This document shows, piece after piece, positions 49,561 to 60,469 of a DNA stretch of 64,000 nt. The translations under genes and the position numbers were made by a program. Positions within the stretch are counted from its first letter, which is position 1, and each line of letters starts with the position of its first letter. Origin of the DNA: Stentor roeselii (Eukaryota > Ciliophora > Heterotrichea > Heterotrichida > Stentoridae); NCBI GenBank assembly GCA_006503475.1, contig RSEH01000071.1, forward strand, positions 109,205 to 173,204. Direction: 5' to 3'. Below the pieces are notes generated by a model. The model was not told the DNA's origin, searched no databases, and worked only from the letters and a program-made list of their open reading frames with translations.

Positions 49561-50985
49561 ATTTTGGATTTTAGATGGTATGAAGATTTAGGATTTAGAT
49601 TAATATCAGATTTTTTAATCAGTTTTGATGGTGGTACAAAATCGATTGATCAATCTGGCTATATTATTGATCCTAAAAATTCTGAGATGAAAGAAATAGA
49701 CGATGTGTCAATACGAATAAAAGACGACCGCATCTTTGAATTAAAGGTTTTTTTATCAAATTGAGTATAAAAATTTCAGAAAAGAATCGTATTTTAAGGG
49801 CTCAGAAATCCTGAAGTGCACTTTGAATAAACAAGGTGGTATTGTTTTATCATAACAAATCCAAACACTCCATAACTCCCTTTAAAATTATTATTTACCT
49901 ATAGTCTTTTATCATAATAAATGGCATACTTTATAGGAGGGAAAATAAGTCACAATTGATAAATTGTTGCAACAAATAAAATTTTTCACGAAGGACATGC
50001 CGAAATACTTAAAGTCTTAGCAAACTTCTGACAGAGATGTAAGAATTAGAATTTTAACCAATCAAAATAATCGCTAATCACTCAAAATCTTTTTCAAAAT
50101 TTTCTTTAAACAGGAGAAGCTTCGGGTAGAAGTTCTTTCTATGCCTTACTGAATCGTCCAAATCAAATCATATAAAAAAATCACGAAAAATCTAACGATT
50201 TTTCTGAAGTCCTCTTCAATATCGATGCTGAAAATTCGAGTAAGTCATTCGGTGCATCAGTGATTGTCAGGAATCAAAACAACCAGCTTTATGCAAGAAT
50301 TTCTCCAGCTTTATTCAACTTATCAAAGTCATTCATTGATAAAAGTTGAAAAAACGCCACTAAAAGTGTCATCGACTGAGTCTGATGGCTTAATCGCAAT
50401 AAAACAACTCAAAGGAAAAGACGGAATCAGTGTCCTGCACTTCATTGACTACTCTTTAGCCAGATCCTATTCTTTTATCGTATTTAATGATTTCTCCTTG
50501 AAACTCAACAATTTCTGGACTTTGATTAGTTTGGATGTGGTTTTCGTGTAAAAGACTCTAAAATGAACTATTACGACATAGTCCTTTATTTTGGAGATTC
50601 AATAAAAGTGGTGAGACTCTGAAAATGTGACACTCGAAATCGCTGTTGATGGAGAGTTGAAACTAATGGAAAAAATCAAATCGTTAATATTGGACCTGCT
50701 AAGACTTTTCAGTTGAAGGTTTATGTCAAGGTTAATAACATTGAAGCTGGATTAATTTTGGAATTTCAGTTATGGCACTGATTGAAGAGGTTATGTCAAG
50801 ATGTTCGCTTTGAATGAATTTTTTATTGATAGTATTGAGTATATTTTCTGATATCTGCTCTGATAAATATTTCGCAATTTGGCTAGTATTTAAATGGGAA
50901 TATCTTGCCACTGTCATGTCCAACTTGAATAATTTTGAGAATTTTTGAAGAGAATCGCGAATAAGGCTGATTGAAGATTCCTACT
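49561..50985 (+). pseudogene. Decayed coding region of unknown origin
   Basis: Coding-like pieces on the + strand are broken by stops and frame changes: GFRLISDFLISFDGGTKSID at about 49588, an ataaATGGCATACTTTATAG start-like context at 49918, EASGRSSFYALLNRPNQII at about 50117, and FGASVIVRNQNNQLYARISP at about 50244 followed by ALFNLSKSF and, after a frame change, STESDGLIAIKQLKGKDGIS. A further fragment reads about 50640-50780. These probably derive from one or two former genes. I do not recognise the family. It borders repeat copy 2, as the USP remnants border copies 1 and 4. Confidence 0.5.
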
Positions 50986-53900
50986 CGTTAAGGGGTAAAT
51001 GAAAACTTATTTTGTGAATATGGAAGAAAATCTCTATTACATTCTTTATATACTAATACTAATTTCTTTCAGTTTCTGTAAAATGATTTTTACTCTCAAT
51101 TCCAAGTTGAGAACGGAGAATAATTCCAAAAGTTCACTTGTGAAAGACTTACAACAAGACAGGCTTTTGCGTTTAGTAAAGATCACCTGTGATAAAATCT
51201 TCAGCTAATTCACATTTTTGCTGTAAACGGTTTGAATTCAAGATAAAGAAAATACTTTTAAGTTGAGAATAACAAAGTCTTTGGGTACAAAAATAAGAAT
51301 CTTCATTTAGTTTATGTTTAAACTTATCAGAATGTTATAAAATATTAAAGACTTCATTGTTTTTGAGATTTTCATTAAAAATTTCATAAGATTCATTTTT
51401 AATCTTACCAGCTGATATCGACTGTTCTCAATCTTCTCAATGAAGTCATATTTATAGTATTATACTCTATCTATTTATTTTAACCAATTAATTTCATTAT
51501 TTTCTCTAGGAAAGAAACTGAAAGCAAACTTCTTCAGTTCTTCGAAAAAGTCGTAATTATTCAGCACTTTTTAACTTCAAACTCTTTCCTTCCAATCTCT
51601 TTACTTTCAAATTCTTTACTTTCAATTTCTTTACTTGTTTTACCTGGGATTATTTTAAGATCAAAACACTCAATTGCATTTTTCAAATTATCTCTTGTAA
51701 ACTTCAGCTCAACCATAGAAATCTCCCATTTTGAAAATTGGTTCAATTCAAAATAAACTATCCTTAAAACAATAGTTTTAAATTCTTTATAATCATTGAT
51801 TATCGATTTTTTATATCTTTTTTCTAATATTTGTTCCAAACCTTCATCAATAGGTGTTTTATTGCTATCATTCTCTTTCTTTTTAATTTCAATTATATAA
51901 ACTGTTTTGCCATCTTTAGGAGATTTAACTACAATTTCAATTTTTTTATTGTCCTTGGTCCTGTATTTTAAAGCCCCAAAAGTATTCTCAACACTCGCAT
52001 AAAGTATGGTCTTAAAGAAAAACTCTGGATAATGTTCGTTTTTTACATTGTCAAGAATTCTTTTTTGAGATAGTTTTATAAATATCCCCGGATCTTCAAA
52101 TTCATCTGCATTAAAAGCATTTTTCATTAGGTACATTTCTTCTTTGCTGAACCAAGCATCATATATACTCTTAAAGAATTCGTGTTTAATCTCATTATTT
52201 GGGATTCGATAGACCCCTTTTTCATCGGCTGAAGTGATATATCCTGCATCTAACATAAGCGTCAATAATGAGTCTTCGTTATTATGAATCTTATCAAACT
52301 TAATTCCATCATCAGGTATAAATTTTACTTTTCCTGTTTTGATTAACATTTCTATTTTATTTTCTTCTTTAAGTTCAACTTTATATTCGTTTTTATCTTC
52401 TATTTTATTTGTATTTTTCTTTTGTTCATTGAATTTGTTTTCTTGAATTTGTTTAAGTTTTTTGTGTTCCTTTACTGCATTGTTGAACAAAACTGGACTG
52501 CCTGTGTTTATCCAATAATTTAAATAAGCCGGTTTATTATAAGCCAGATCATGCAAACAATTCATAATTGACCAAGGATTATAAACCAATTTTCCTTGTA
52601 TCCTATACCCATTATAAAACCAAGATAATTTTTCTTTTATTTCATCTTCATCCAGCTTTACCTTTGAAATTTGTTTTGCTTGTTTAATCAATTGTTCAAT
52701 TTCAGCTTCGGTGAACCCAAAATGTTCAGCCTTCTTGTTAGCTATTTCTGAGGAAATAACTGAATCGTGAAATAGATTATTGATGCCCGAAAATATTTGC
52801 TCGTTTGCGATACGAGTCACCCCCGTAAACACTGACAGCTGCACTATTTCCGAGTTGTTTTTTAATATAGAAAATATATTTCTGTATAAAGTGCAGGCAT
52901 ATTCATAGAGGTCCGGGCTATTTAATTTAATATCAACTAAAGTTTTGTCGTATTCATCGACAAGCAGTATAACCTTTTTATTATGATGCTCATTTAAAGA
53001 TTTTATAAGAGCATCTAGTATGCAGATTATATCATTTTCTGTAAGATTTAATATTTCCCTACTTAAATACTGCTCCAATAATTTATCATAATATTTATTT
53101 CGTATTTTTTTTGATGTAATTAAATATATATGCTGATCAATTCCCTCAAGGAGTACATCTCTAAAACTTTCAAGAATGTCCTCTTTAGTTGCACATTCGA
53201 CAATATCCTCAAAGATAAGAGTGATTACTGGAAGTGATCCTTGTAAATCAATGATTTTGGTTTCTTCTTTTTTGTGAGTAATTGGATTCCAAGTTAGATC
53301 TGCAGAGCCGATATTCAATTTGCGAAATTTTGCCTTTTTCTCATCATCATTTATAATATCTCCTTCCGATGAAAATTTGGGTTGGAAAAAACTCTGAAGC
53401 ATCTTTAAAGCCAGTGATTTACCCCACCTCCTTGGCCTTGTTATGAAGACAGTATCATGTTGGATAATATCCTTTATTAGCAACGATTTATCTACTGTAA
53501 GGATGTGTCCATCAAGAATTTTTTCATAGTTCTCAATAGTAGGTGATATCTTTGTGAGTATCTTAGGGTTTATATTATCTGTCGAGAACCTCTTTCTGAT
53601 GGCTTTGACAGAGGAGATCATATTCCTAGTTATCCAATTAAACATTATAAATATGTCTGACATGCTGAAAATATATTTTTCTACCGTATTAAACTTTAAA
53701 TAAGTATATATTGCAATTGAAAAATTAAGATATTGTGAAAATTTTAATTGAGAATCGATTCTTACTTAAGTTTTTTAAGTGCATAGCTTTTTAATAGACA
53801 GATAGAAAATTTTTGAATTTATTTGGTAAATAGCTTTAAACTTAGAAGTTTTATTGATTAAAAGCCCCTAAATTTAACAAATGAGCTTAACTAGTTATAT

Positions 53901-54500
53901 AATAAAAGAAAATGATTTAATTGTTCAAATATACCCTAAATAATAAACAGTGACATAGAAATTACAGTCCTTCAGAATAGTCTTGGACGATTTAGCTTAG
54001 AAGTTCGTCATACTTCGAATAAAATCAAGTGGAAGTAAACTGGTGACATCAAACGAATGAATAATAAAGAACTCTTATTTTTCTTATGCAAATCTAGGTG
54101 TTCAAATGGATACCATCATCCTCAGTCTCTATCTAGAGTAATTATTCAAATAATCTTATGAGGTTTAAATTTTAAAAACAACACCATCAGATCACAAATT
54201 TCCTAAAGTTTTTCAAACTCTTAAATCAAGCCGAAATTCTTGATTTTTTTAAAAAATCTTCTATTTTTCCTACAAAACTATAAAAATTAGGATTTCAAAA
54301 TAACTCATAAAATAAAGCCGTTGAAATAAATCAATAATGTAAAAATAAGAAAACAAATCGATTCAGTTAATCATAGTGATCACTTATTAGCAATCTACCT
54401 GAAAATTAAGTTAATAATTCGATGTTCATCAAGATATTCGAGATTCTGAGATAATAGAGCTTAATATTAAATAATGTGAATGGTGAAGCATCTAGGGCAA
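50986..54500 (-). mobile_element. AAA-ATPase/PD-(D/E)XK repeat unit, copy 2
   Basis: Homologous to units 1, 3 and 4, in minus orientation. The downstream flank (50986-51560) shares GACAGGCTTTTGCGTTTAGT and GAGAATAATTC landmarks with 55640-56119. The upstream flank (53664 to about 54500) shares the pre-ATG block, CTTTTTAATAGACAG, AATCAAGTGGAAGTAAACTG and the AATCAATAATGTAAAAATAA region with the others. Edges are estimated from where similarity fades. No terminal repeats or transposase seen. Confidence 0.5.
51561..53663 (-). CDS. AAA-ATPase-like / PD-(D/E)XK nuclease-like protein, copy 2
   Basis: A 700-aa member with the same layout: MSDIFIMFNWITRNMISS, Walker A RPRRWGKS, Walker B VILLVDEYDKTL, LSVFTGVTRIA, then the C-terminal nuclease-like region with KKIEIVVKS (Glu where copies 1 and 4 have Asp) and VYIIEIKKK (ExK intact). 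The N-terminal part resembles copies 1 and 4, while from about residue 380 it is nearly identical to copy 3, suggesting gene conversion or recombination. The tail is frameshifted: loss of one A in the AAAAAA run before GTGCTGAATAA makes it end EFEVKKC, whereas the sequence beyond the stop still encodes VLNNYDFFEELKKFAFSFF in another frame. Confidence 0.85.
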   Translation of the reverse strand: MSDIFIMFNWITRNMISSVKAIRKRFSTDNINPKILTKISPTIENYEKILDGHILTVDKSLLIKDIIQHDTVFITRPRRWGKSLALKMLQSFFQPKFSSEGDIINDDEKKAKFRKLNIGSADLTWNPITHKKEETKIIDLQGSLPVITLIFEDIVECATKEDILESFRDVLLEGIDQHIYLITSKKIRNKYYDKLLEQYLSREILNLTENDIICILDALIKSLNEHHNKKVILLVDEYDKTLVDIKLNSPDLYEYACTLYRNIFSILKNNSEIVQLSVFTGVTRIANEQIFSGINNLFHDSVISSEIANKKAEHFGFTEAEIEQLIKQAKQISKVKLDEDEIKEKLSWFYNGYRIQGKLVYNPWSIMNCLHDLAYNKPAYLNYWINTGSPVLFNNAVKEHKKLKQIQENKFNEQKKNTNKIEDKNEYKVELKEENKIEMLIKTGKVKFIPDDGIKFDKIHNNEDSLLTLMLDAGYITSADEKGVYRIPNNEIKHEFFKSIYDAWFSKEEMYLMKNAFNADEFEDPGIFIKLSQKRILDNVKNEHYPEFFFKTILYASVENTFGALKYRTKDNKKIEIVVKSPKDGKTVYIIEIKKKENDSNKTPIDEGLEQILEKRYKKSIINDYKEFKTIVLRIVYFELNQFSKWEISMVELKFTRDNLKNAIECFDLKIIPGKTSKEIESKEFESKEIGRKEFEVKKC

Positions 54501-55395
54501 TATCTAACATGGTCAAGTGTATATACATAATCATCTGAGTTTTCAATTGGTTTTGATTTTAACTAATGGTGGGATTATTCCTTAGTATTTTCGTAAATAA
54601 CTTCCTCTTGTAGGTTTCGTGTAAATTTATTAAATAAACTTTTAAGTAATTTAAAATTAGAAATAATAATTATTAAATTCTAAAGCTCCAGCTGATAGAC
54701 CAAGAAAATAAATCCTATCCATTTCATGTGAGCTGGTATTTTACTTTTTTCATATGAGCAATTAAAAAGTCTTCTAAAAAAATTTCTAATAAAAGCTTTT
54801 TTCATATCATAAATCTCAATCTTCCCACTTATCCGAATCTATCAACATTTTGCTTTTAATTTTTAAAATATTCTTGGTCTTACTTTTGGTCTTGATAATC
54901 TTCTACTGTCTTCATCATTATTAACTTTATCTCTAAATATAACTAGGATCATTCATTTTACAAAGATGTAGATAAGCTAATCTTAAGCTTTTAAATATAA
55001 ATTATTAAACCAGATAATAATTGATGATACTTATCTTGCTTTCACAATACTTATCAATTCCAACTGTGATCATTATATAAATTCTTCTAATGTCAACAAT
55101 GAAATTTAATGATTGAGGCAGACTTTGTTTATTTGATGATTTATAGATTTTGAGAATATTTTAATCGCCAGATATCTACTAGTTTCACTGTTTTTTAACT
55201 TTTTCAGGATTAAAGTTTTCTCAGAATCTTTTCTCATTCAATAGTAGTCAATTATTGGGTTGATTTGTTTAAGACATAAAAGAATTACAGGTTTTTATAA
55301 ATTTATCTAATGATATCTTGGAATTCAACTATCATTCATAATCAGCTATTTGAATAGTTTAAAATATATATTATAACTTTTTCATAAGCAAGAAA
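54501..55395. other. Spacer between repeat units 2 and 3
   Basis: About 0.9 kb, AT-rich, without an open frame or recognisable remnant, and without the A/C leader bias of core genes. Nothing assigned. Confidence 0.45.
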
Positions 55396-56119
55396 CTAAA
55401 GATTCATAAAAAGTTTTCTTACTCAAATCTCTAAACTCTAACTTCTGGAGGATCTTACAAATACTTTAACTCATCTATTAAAAAAAAATGGTTTAGCTAA
55501 CTAGCTGCCTAATTACAACAAAAAATTGGATTTTTTGTAATAATACCACTTATAACTCATCTAGTCAAGAGAATTTAGACTTGGTTCAATAAGATACAAC
55601 TTTAATTTTATAGAGAAGACAGCGAATCTATATTAAAATTCATTTTGTGTACGAGAGGAAACACTTTATAACATTCTTTATATAAACCAAAACTAATTTC
55701 TTTCATATTCTCTAAAAATGTTGCTATTTTTAATTCAAATATGAGAACAGAGAATAATTCTTTAAATTCAATCGTTAAAGACCTTCCAAAAGACAGGCTT
55801 TTGCATAAAATAAAGAGAAATTGGTGATAAAATCACTTCAGCCAGTTCGCATTCTTGGTGTTAACTGTTTGAATTCAAGATGAGTAAAAAATCCTTTTCT
55901 ACTTGAGAAGAACAAGTCTTTGGGTACAGAAATAAGAATATAATTATTTATATTTGAACTGATCAAAATATTATAGACTAGTGAAGAGTTCGATGAAATT
56001 TTCATCTAAATTTCACGAGGCTCATTTCAAAGTTTCCAGCTGATACAGCAGGAGGATGAACTATCAATCCCTCGTTGATATTCATAATTACTCTTTTCTA
56101 TTTATCTTAACTAATCAAT

Positions 56120-58318
56120 CTAATTATTTTCTCTAAAAAAGATACTGAAAGCAAACTTCTTCAATTCTTCTAATAGGTTTCCATTATTCAGCACTTTTTT
56201 ACTTTCAATTTCTTTACTTTCAAATTCTTTACTTTCAAATTCTTTACTTTCAATTTCTTTATCTTCAGCGTCTTTACCTTCAACTTCTTTACTTTCAACT
56301 TCTTTACTTGTTTTAGGAACAAAACACTCAATTGCTCTTATAAAATTATCTCTTCTAAACTTCAGCTCAGCCATATTAATCTTCCATTTTGAAAGCTGAT
56401 TAAATTCAAAATAAACTACCCTTAAAACAATAGTTTTAAATTCTTTATAATCATTGATTATCGATTTTTGATATCGTTTTTCTAATATTTGTTCCAAACC
56501 TTCATTAATAAGTGTTTTATTGCTATGACTCTCTTTCTTTTTAATTTCAATTATATAAACTATTGTATAATCATCAGGAGATTTAACTACAATTTCAATT
56601 TTTTTACTGTCCATGATCCTGTATTTTAAAGCCCCAAAAGTATTCTCAACACTCGCATAAAGTATGGTCTGAAAGAAAAACTCTGGATAATGTTCGTTTT
56701 TTACATTGTCAAGAATTCTTTTTTGAGATAGTTTTATAAATATTTCCGGATCTTCAAATTCATCTGCATTAAAAGCATTTTTCATTAGGTACATTTCTTC
56801 TTTGCTGAACCAAGCATCATATATACTCTTAAAGAATTCATGTTTAACCTCATTATTTGGGATTCGATAGACCCCTTTTTCATCAGCTGAAGTGATATAT
56901 CCTGCATCTAACATAAGCGTCAATAATGAGTCTTCGTTATTATGAATCTTATCAAACTTAATTCCATCATCAGGTATGAATTTTACTTTTCCTGTTTCGA
57001 TTAACATTTCTATTTTATTTTCTGCTTTAAGTTCAACTTTATATTCGTTTTTATCTTCTATTTTATTTGTATTTTTCTTTTGTTCATTGATTTTTTCTTG
57101 AATTTGTTTAAGTTTCTTGTGTTCCTTAACTGCATTGGTGAGCAAAACGGGACTCCCTGTCCTTAACCAATAATTTGAATAAGCCGGCTTATGATTAACA
57201 AGAGCATACAAACAATTCATAATTGACCAAGGATTATAAATCAATTTTCCTTGTATACTATACCCATTATAGAACCAAGATAATTTTTCTTTTATTTCAT
57301 CTTCATCCAGCTTAAATTTGGACATTTGTTTTGCTTGTGTAATCAAATGTTCAATTTCAGTTTCGGTGAACCCAAAATGTTCAACCTTCTCGTTATCTAT
57401 TTCTGGGGAAACAACTGAATCTTGATATAGATTATTGATGTCCAAAAAGATTTGCTCTTTTGCGATCCGAGTCACCCCTGTAAACACTGACAGCTGCACA
57501 ATTTCAGAGTTGTCTTTTAATATAGAAAATAGATTTTTGTATAAAGTGCATGCATATTCATAGAGGTCCGGGCTATTCAATTTAACAGAAACTAAAGTTT
57601 TGTCGTATTCATCAACAAGCAGTATAACCTTTTTATTATGGTGTTCATTTAAAGATTTAATAAAAGCTGTGAGGGTATAGACTATATCGTTTTCTTTAAC
57701 ATTGTAACTTGGCTCACTAAAATGCTGTTTCAATAATTCCTGATAATATTTATCTTTTATATTTTTTGATTCAAATAAATAATGATGATCATCTATACCT
57801 ACTCTGAGTACATTTCTAAAACATGCAATAATGTCTTTTTCAGTTATAAATCCGCCGACATCCCCAAAGGTGAGAGTTATAACTGGAAGTGAGCCTTGTA
57901 AATCAATGATTTTGGTTTCTTCTTTTGTATCTGTAATTGGATTCCAATTTAGATCTGCAGAGCCGATATTTAATTTGCGAAATTTTGCCTTTTTCTCATC
58001 ATCGTTTATAATATCTCCTTCTGATGAAAATTTGGGTTGGAAAAAACTCCGAATCATATTTAAGCCCAGTGATTTACCCCATCTCCTTGGCCTTGTTATA
58101 ATTACGTTTTTTCTAGTGATCAGATCTTTTATTATCAGAGATTTATCAACATGAAGAATTATTCTATCTAGAAAATAATCATAATCTTCAATTTCAGGTA
58201 TTATGACTGCAGGTAGGTTGGGGTCTCTATTTTTTGTCGAAAACCTCATTCTGATGGCTTTGACAGAGGAGATAGCATTCCTAGTTAGCCAATTAAACAT
58301 TATAAAGATGTCTGACAT
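56120..58318 (-). CDS. AAA-ATPase-like / PD-(D/E)XK nuclease-like protein, copy 3
   Basis: A 732-aa member with full-length tail. Walker A RPRRWGKS and Walker B VILLVDEYDKTL are intact. The nuclease-like region has KKIEIVVKS (Asp to Glu) and VYIIEIKKK. The N-terminal 25-75 segment is the most divergent of the four (STKNRDPNLPAVIIPEIEDY), as is the stretch between GSLPVITLTF and KSLNEHHNKK, whereas the second half matches copy 2 closely. The tail carries about seven pentads of the KE(V/F/I)ES type before VLNNGNLLEELKKF and the stop. No interruption was found, so this copy could be expressed. Confidence 0.88.
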   Translation of the reverse strand: MSDIFIMFNWLTRNAISSVKAIRMRFSTKNRDPNLPAVIIPEIEDYDYFLDRIILHVDKSLIIKDLITRKNVIITRPRRWGKSLGLNMIRSFFQPKFSSEGDIINDDEKKAKFRKLNIGSADLNWNPITDTKEETKIIDLQGSLPVITLTFGDVGGFITEKDIIACFRNVLRVGIDDHHYLFESKNIKDKYYQELLKQHFSEPSYNVKENDIVYTLTAFIKSLNEHHNKKVILLVDEYDKTLVSVKLNSPDLYEYACTLYKNLFSILKDNSEIVQLSVFTGVTRIAKEQIFLDINNLYQDSVVSPEIDNEKVEHFGFTETEIEHLITQAKQMSKFKLDEDEIKEKLSWFYNGYSIQGKLIYNPWSIMNCLYALVNHKPAYSNYWLRTGSPVLLTNAVKEHKKLKQIQEKINEQKKNTNKIEDKNEYKVELKAENKIEMLIETGKVKFIPDDGIKFDKIHNNEDSLLTLMLDAGYITSADEKGVYRIPNNEVKHEFFKSIYDAWFSKEEMYLMKNAFNADEFEDPEIFIKLSQKRILDNVKNEHYPEFFFQTILYASVENTFGALKYRIMDSKKIEIVVKSPDDYTIVYIIEIKKKESHSNKTLINEGLEQILEKRYQKSIINDYKEFKTIVLRVVYFEFNQLSKWKINMAELKFRRDNFIRAIECFVPKTSKEVESKEVEGKDAEDKEIESKEFESKEFESKEIESKKVLNNGNLLEELKKFAFSIFFRENN
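56192..56312 (-). repeat. 15-bp coding repeats (KEVES pentads) in copy 3
   Basis: About seven imperfect units of AAAGAA(G/A)TTGAAAGT on the minus strand. Homologous arrays of about four units (copies 1 and 2) and seven to eight units (copy 4, 60545-60665) lie at the same place in the protein. Confidence 0.85.
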
Positions 58319-59175
58319 GCTGAAAATATATTTTTCTACCGTATTAAAATTTATCTAAGTATATATTTTAGTTGAAAAATTAAGATCTAGTGAAAAATTT
58401 TGATTGAGAATCGATTCTTACTTAAGTTGTTAAAGTGCATGGCTTTTTGAATAGACGCTTAGAAAAATTTTGAATTTATTTGGTAAATAGCTGTAGAAAT
58501 TAGAAGTCTTATTGATTAACAGCATCTTAATTCAGCAAATCAGTGTGTCTAGCTTATTAATAACTAAAAGGATTTAATTCTTATAATATACCTAAATAAT
58601 GAACAATTATATAGAAATTTGATTTTCATCAGAATATTTTCAGTCAACTTTAGATTAGAAGTTCATCATTCTTCGAATAAAATCAAGTGAAAATTAAACT
58701 GATGACATCAAATGCACTGAATAAAAAAAGCTCTTGGTTTTCTTATGCAAATCTGCGTGTTTAAATTGATAAAATCAGTCTAAGTTTAAAAGCGATCATT
58801 CAAATAATCTCATAATCTTGAGATTTTAAATACCACATCATCAGATTTTCTTCAATCCCAAAAAATTCCTAAAGTTTTTCAAACTCCTCAAACCACACCA
58901 AAAATCTTCATTGTTTTCAAAAAATCTTCTAAAATTTTTCCTAAAAGCGATAAAATTCAGGATTTGAATATGAATCAAAAAGTCAAAGCAGTTGAAATAA
59001 ATCAATAATGTAAAATAAAAGAAAGGAAACTGATTAAGCCAATCATTGTGATCACTTTTAAGCAATCTGCATGAAAATTCAGTAAGTGATTCCAATTTAA
59101 ATGGAAAAATTCGAGGTTCTGAGATAAAAGAACTAAACTCTAAACAACGTATATGGAAAGCATCTGAGGTGACAT

Positions 59176-59314
59176 CATTCCCTTCTTTAGATTCACTGCA
59201 AAGAAAGAGATCAAATGCAATAAGTTAAATTCATCGTACTCTATTCACATTTTAATGAAATAAAACTCAAATGATATATCATGTAACGGCAAAAAATTAA
59301 AAGATTTATGTCTA
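59176..59314. other. Short spacer next to the USP pseudogene
   Basis: No gene. It separates the outer edge of unit 3 from the 3' end of the USP remnant on the same strand. Confidence 0.4.
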
Positions 59315-60267
59315 GGAGTTACAGATGTCCTGAACTTTACATAAAATTTTAATAATATTGTATTCAACACAGACAATCTGATAAGCCTCTCCATTTTTAC
59401 TCAGCTTCGCAACACCAACCAAGCATTTCTTGAGTATTCTAGGCACTCCAACAAAGTTCATCGCATAATGATATATTTTACTAACACCCAAAGCCAAAAA
59501 GCAAAAGCTTTAAAAGGATAAGGATTAGTATCTTGTATGAACATGACCCACTTTTTTCCATCTTTCAACCATTTCTGCGCAATTCCATGCTGAAAGAGTA
59601 AAATATGAACATCGCCATGCCCATGAGTTTTTCCTGAAAGTCCTCCTTTTTCAAGTGAAAACCTTTCTTCATTATCAATGATCGCTGGAACTTTTTCTGT
59701 TTCATCAAATGAATACTGTCAACATATTCAGAATTTCCTAAAGTCTTCAACAAGTCGACAGTTTTAGAGTGTGTATCTTCCGACGTCATGATGTCCAAAA
59801 GAATTTTAGTCCCGGTACGGTCCATGAGAGCCAAAATACTTTCAATAAAAAGCTGAAGAAAGCAGGTCCCAATGATCAGCTCTACTGGAAGACCAACTTT
59901 TATTCCACTGTATCCAAGTCTTTCGCCTAATCCTCCTGCAACTAGCACGATTCCGCTTTGGCCAAGTTCTGAAAGACCTTCCTGTTCAAGAGATAAAAAC
60001 TCTTCAAGGTTCCGTCTGGAGAGACTAAAAGACCATCTGGGGCGGAAGGCGCCCAGCATTCAAGTGGATTTTCTACTGTTGATGAATCCACTAAAAGGCG
60101 ACGGGCTCTTGCAATGTAGTTTTGATTCCTCCGGGATATTTACGGTCGAAATAACGTAGCTGGGATAGGATGCTACAGTGGTTTGAGTCTTGGGTAAAGA
60201 GATGGCTTTGGTTATATTCTGGAGATAACTTCAATGTGATCACTTCTTCGTCTGAAAGACCTTCCAT
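59315..60267 (-). pseudogene. Truncated, frameshifted UDP-sugar pyrophosphorylase (USP) gene, copy B
   Basis: The start is kept (MEGLSDEEVITLKLSPEYNQ). Then come YPGGIK, a one-base deletion, IARARRLLVDSSTVENPLEC, WAPSAPDGLLVSPD, a second one-base loss (copy A keeps this base), NLEEFLSLEQEGLSELGQSG, IVLVAGGLGERLGYSGIKVG (the intact nucleotide-binding signature), TCFLQLFIESILAL, a frame change, EKVPAIIDNEERFSLEKGGL, HGHGDVHILLFQHGIAQKWL, WVMFIQDTNPYPFKAFAF, another frame change, LGVSKIYHYAMNFVGVPRIL and VEYN. It ends far short of the usual 600 residues. The match to plant-type USP is strong, and at least three frame changes mean it cannot make the enzyme. Confidence 0.92.
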
Positions 60268-60429
60268 TATTAGCCAATTATTCTAGAAGTATAAATTTTA
60301 GAGGATTGTGTGAGCTAAGGGTATGTGAAGGAGGGTTTTATTTTGAATGTTTGGAAAATTATCGCCATAGGAATCAAACAAAAAAATGTTGAAAATTTTA
60401 GATGTAATACAGAGTCAGAACCTGGATTG
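60268..60429. other. Former leader of the USP pseudogene
   Basis: Aligns (reverse complement) with 16560-16700 upstream of USP copy A. It shows the junction where repeat unit 4 begins, at about 60430. Confidence 0.55.
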
Positions 60430-60469
60430 ATATTAAATGATAGATCATTATTACTCTTTTCTATTTAAC

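Larger units (their letters stand above)
55396..59175 (-). mobile_element. AAA-ATPase/PD-(D/E)XK repeat unit, copy 3
   Basis: The most complete minus-strand unit. The downstream flank shows AAAAAATGGTTTAGCTAACT, CTCATCTAGTCAAGAGAATT and GGTTCAATAAGATACAACTT, all matched by the reverse complement of 15990-16140 in copy 1. CTATCAATCCCTCGTTGATA just before the stop matches copy 1's 15520-15548. The upstream flank reaches about 59175. Edges are approximate. Confidence 0.55.

Noticed and set aside
58841-59095. An 84-aa open frame in the upstream flank of copy 3
   Set aside because: The homologous flanks of copies 1, 2 and 4 do not keep the frame open, so it is likely chance.
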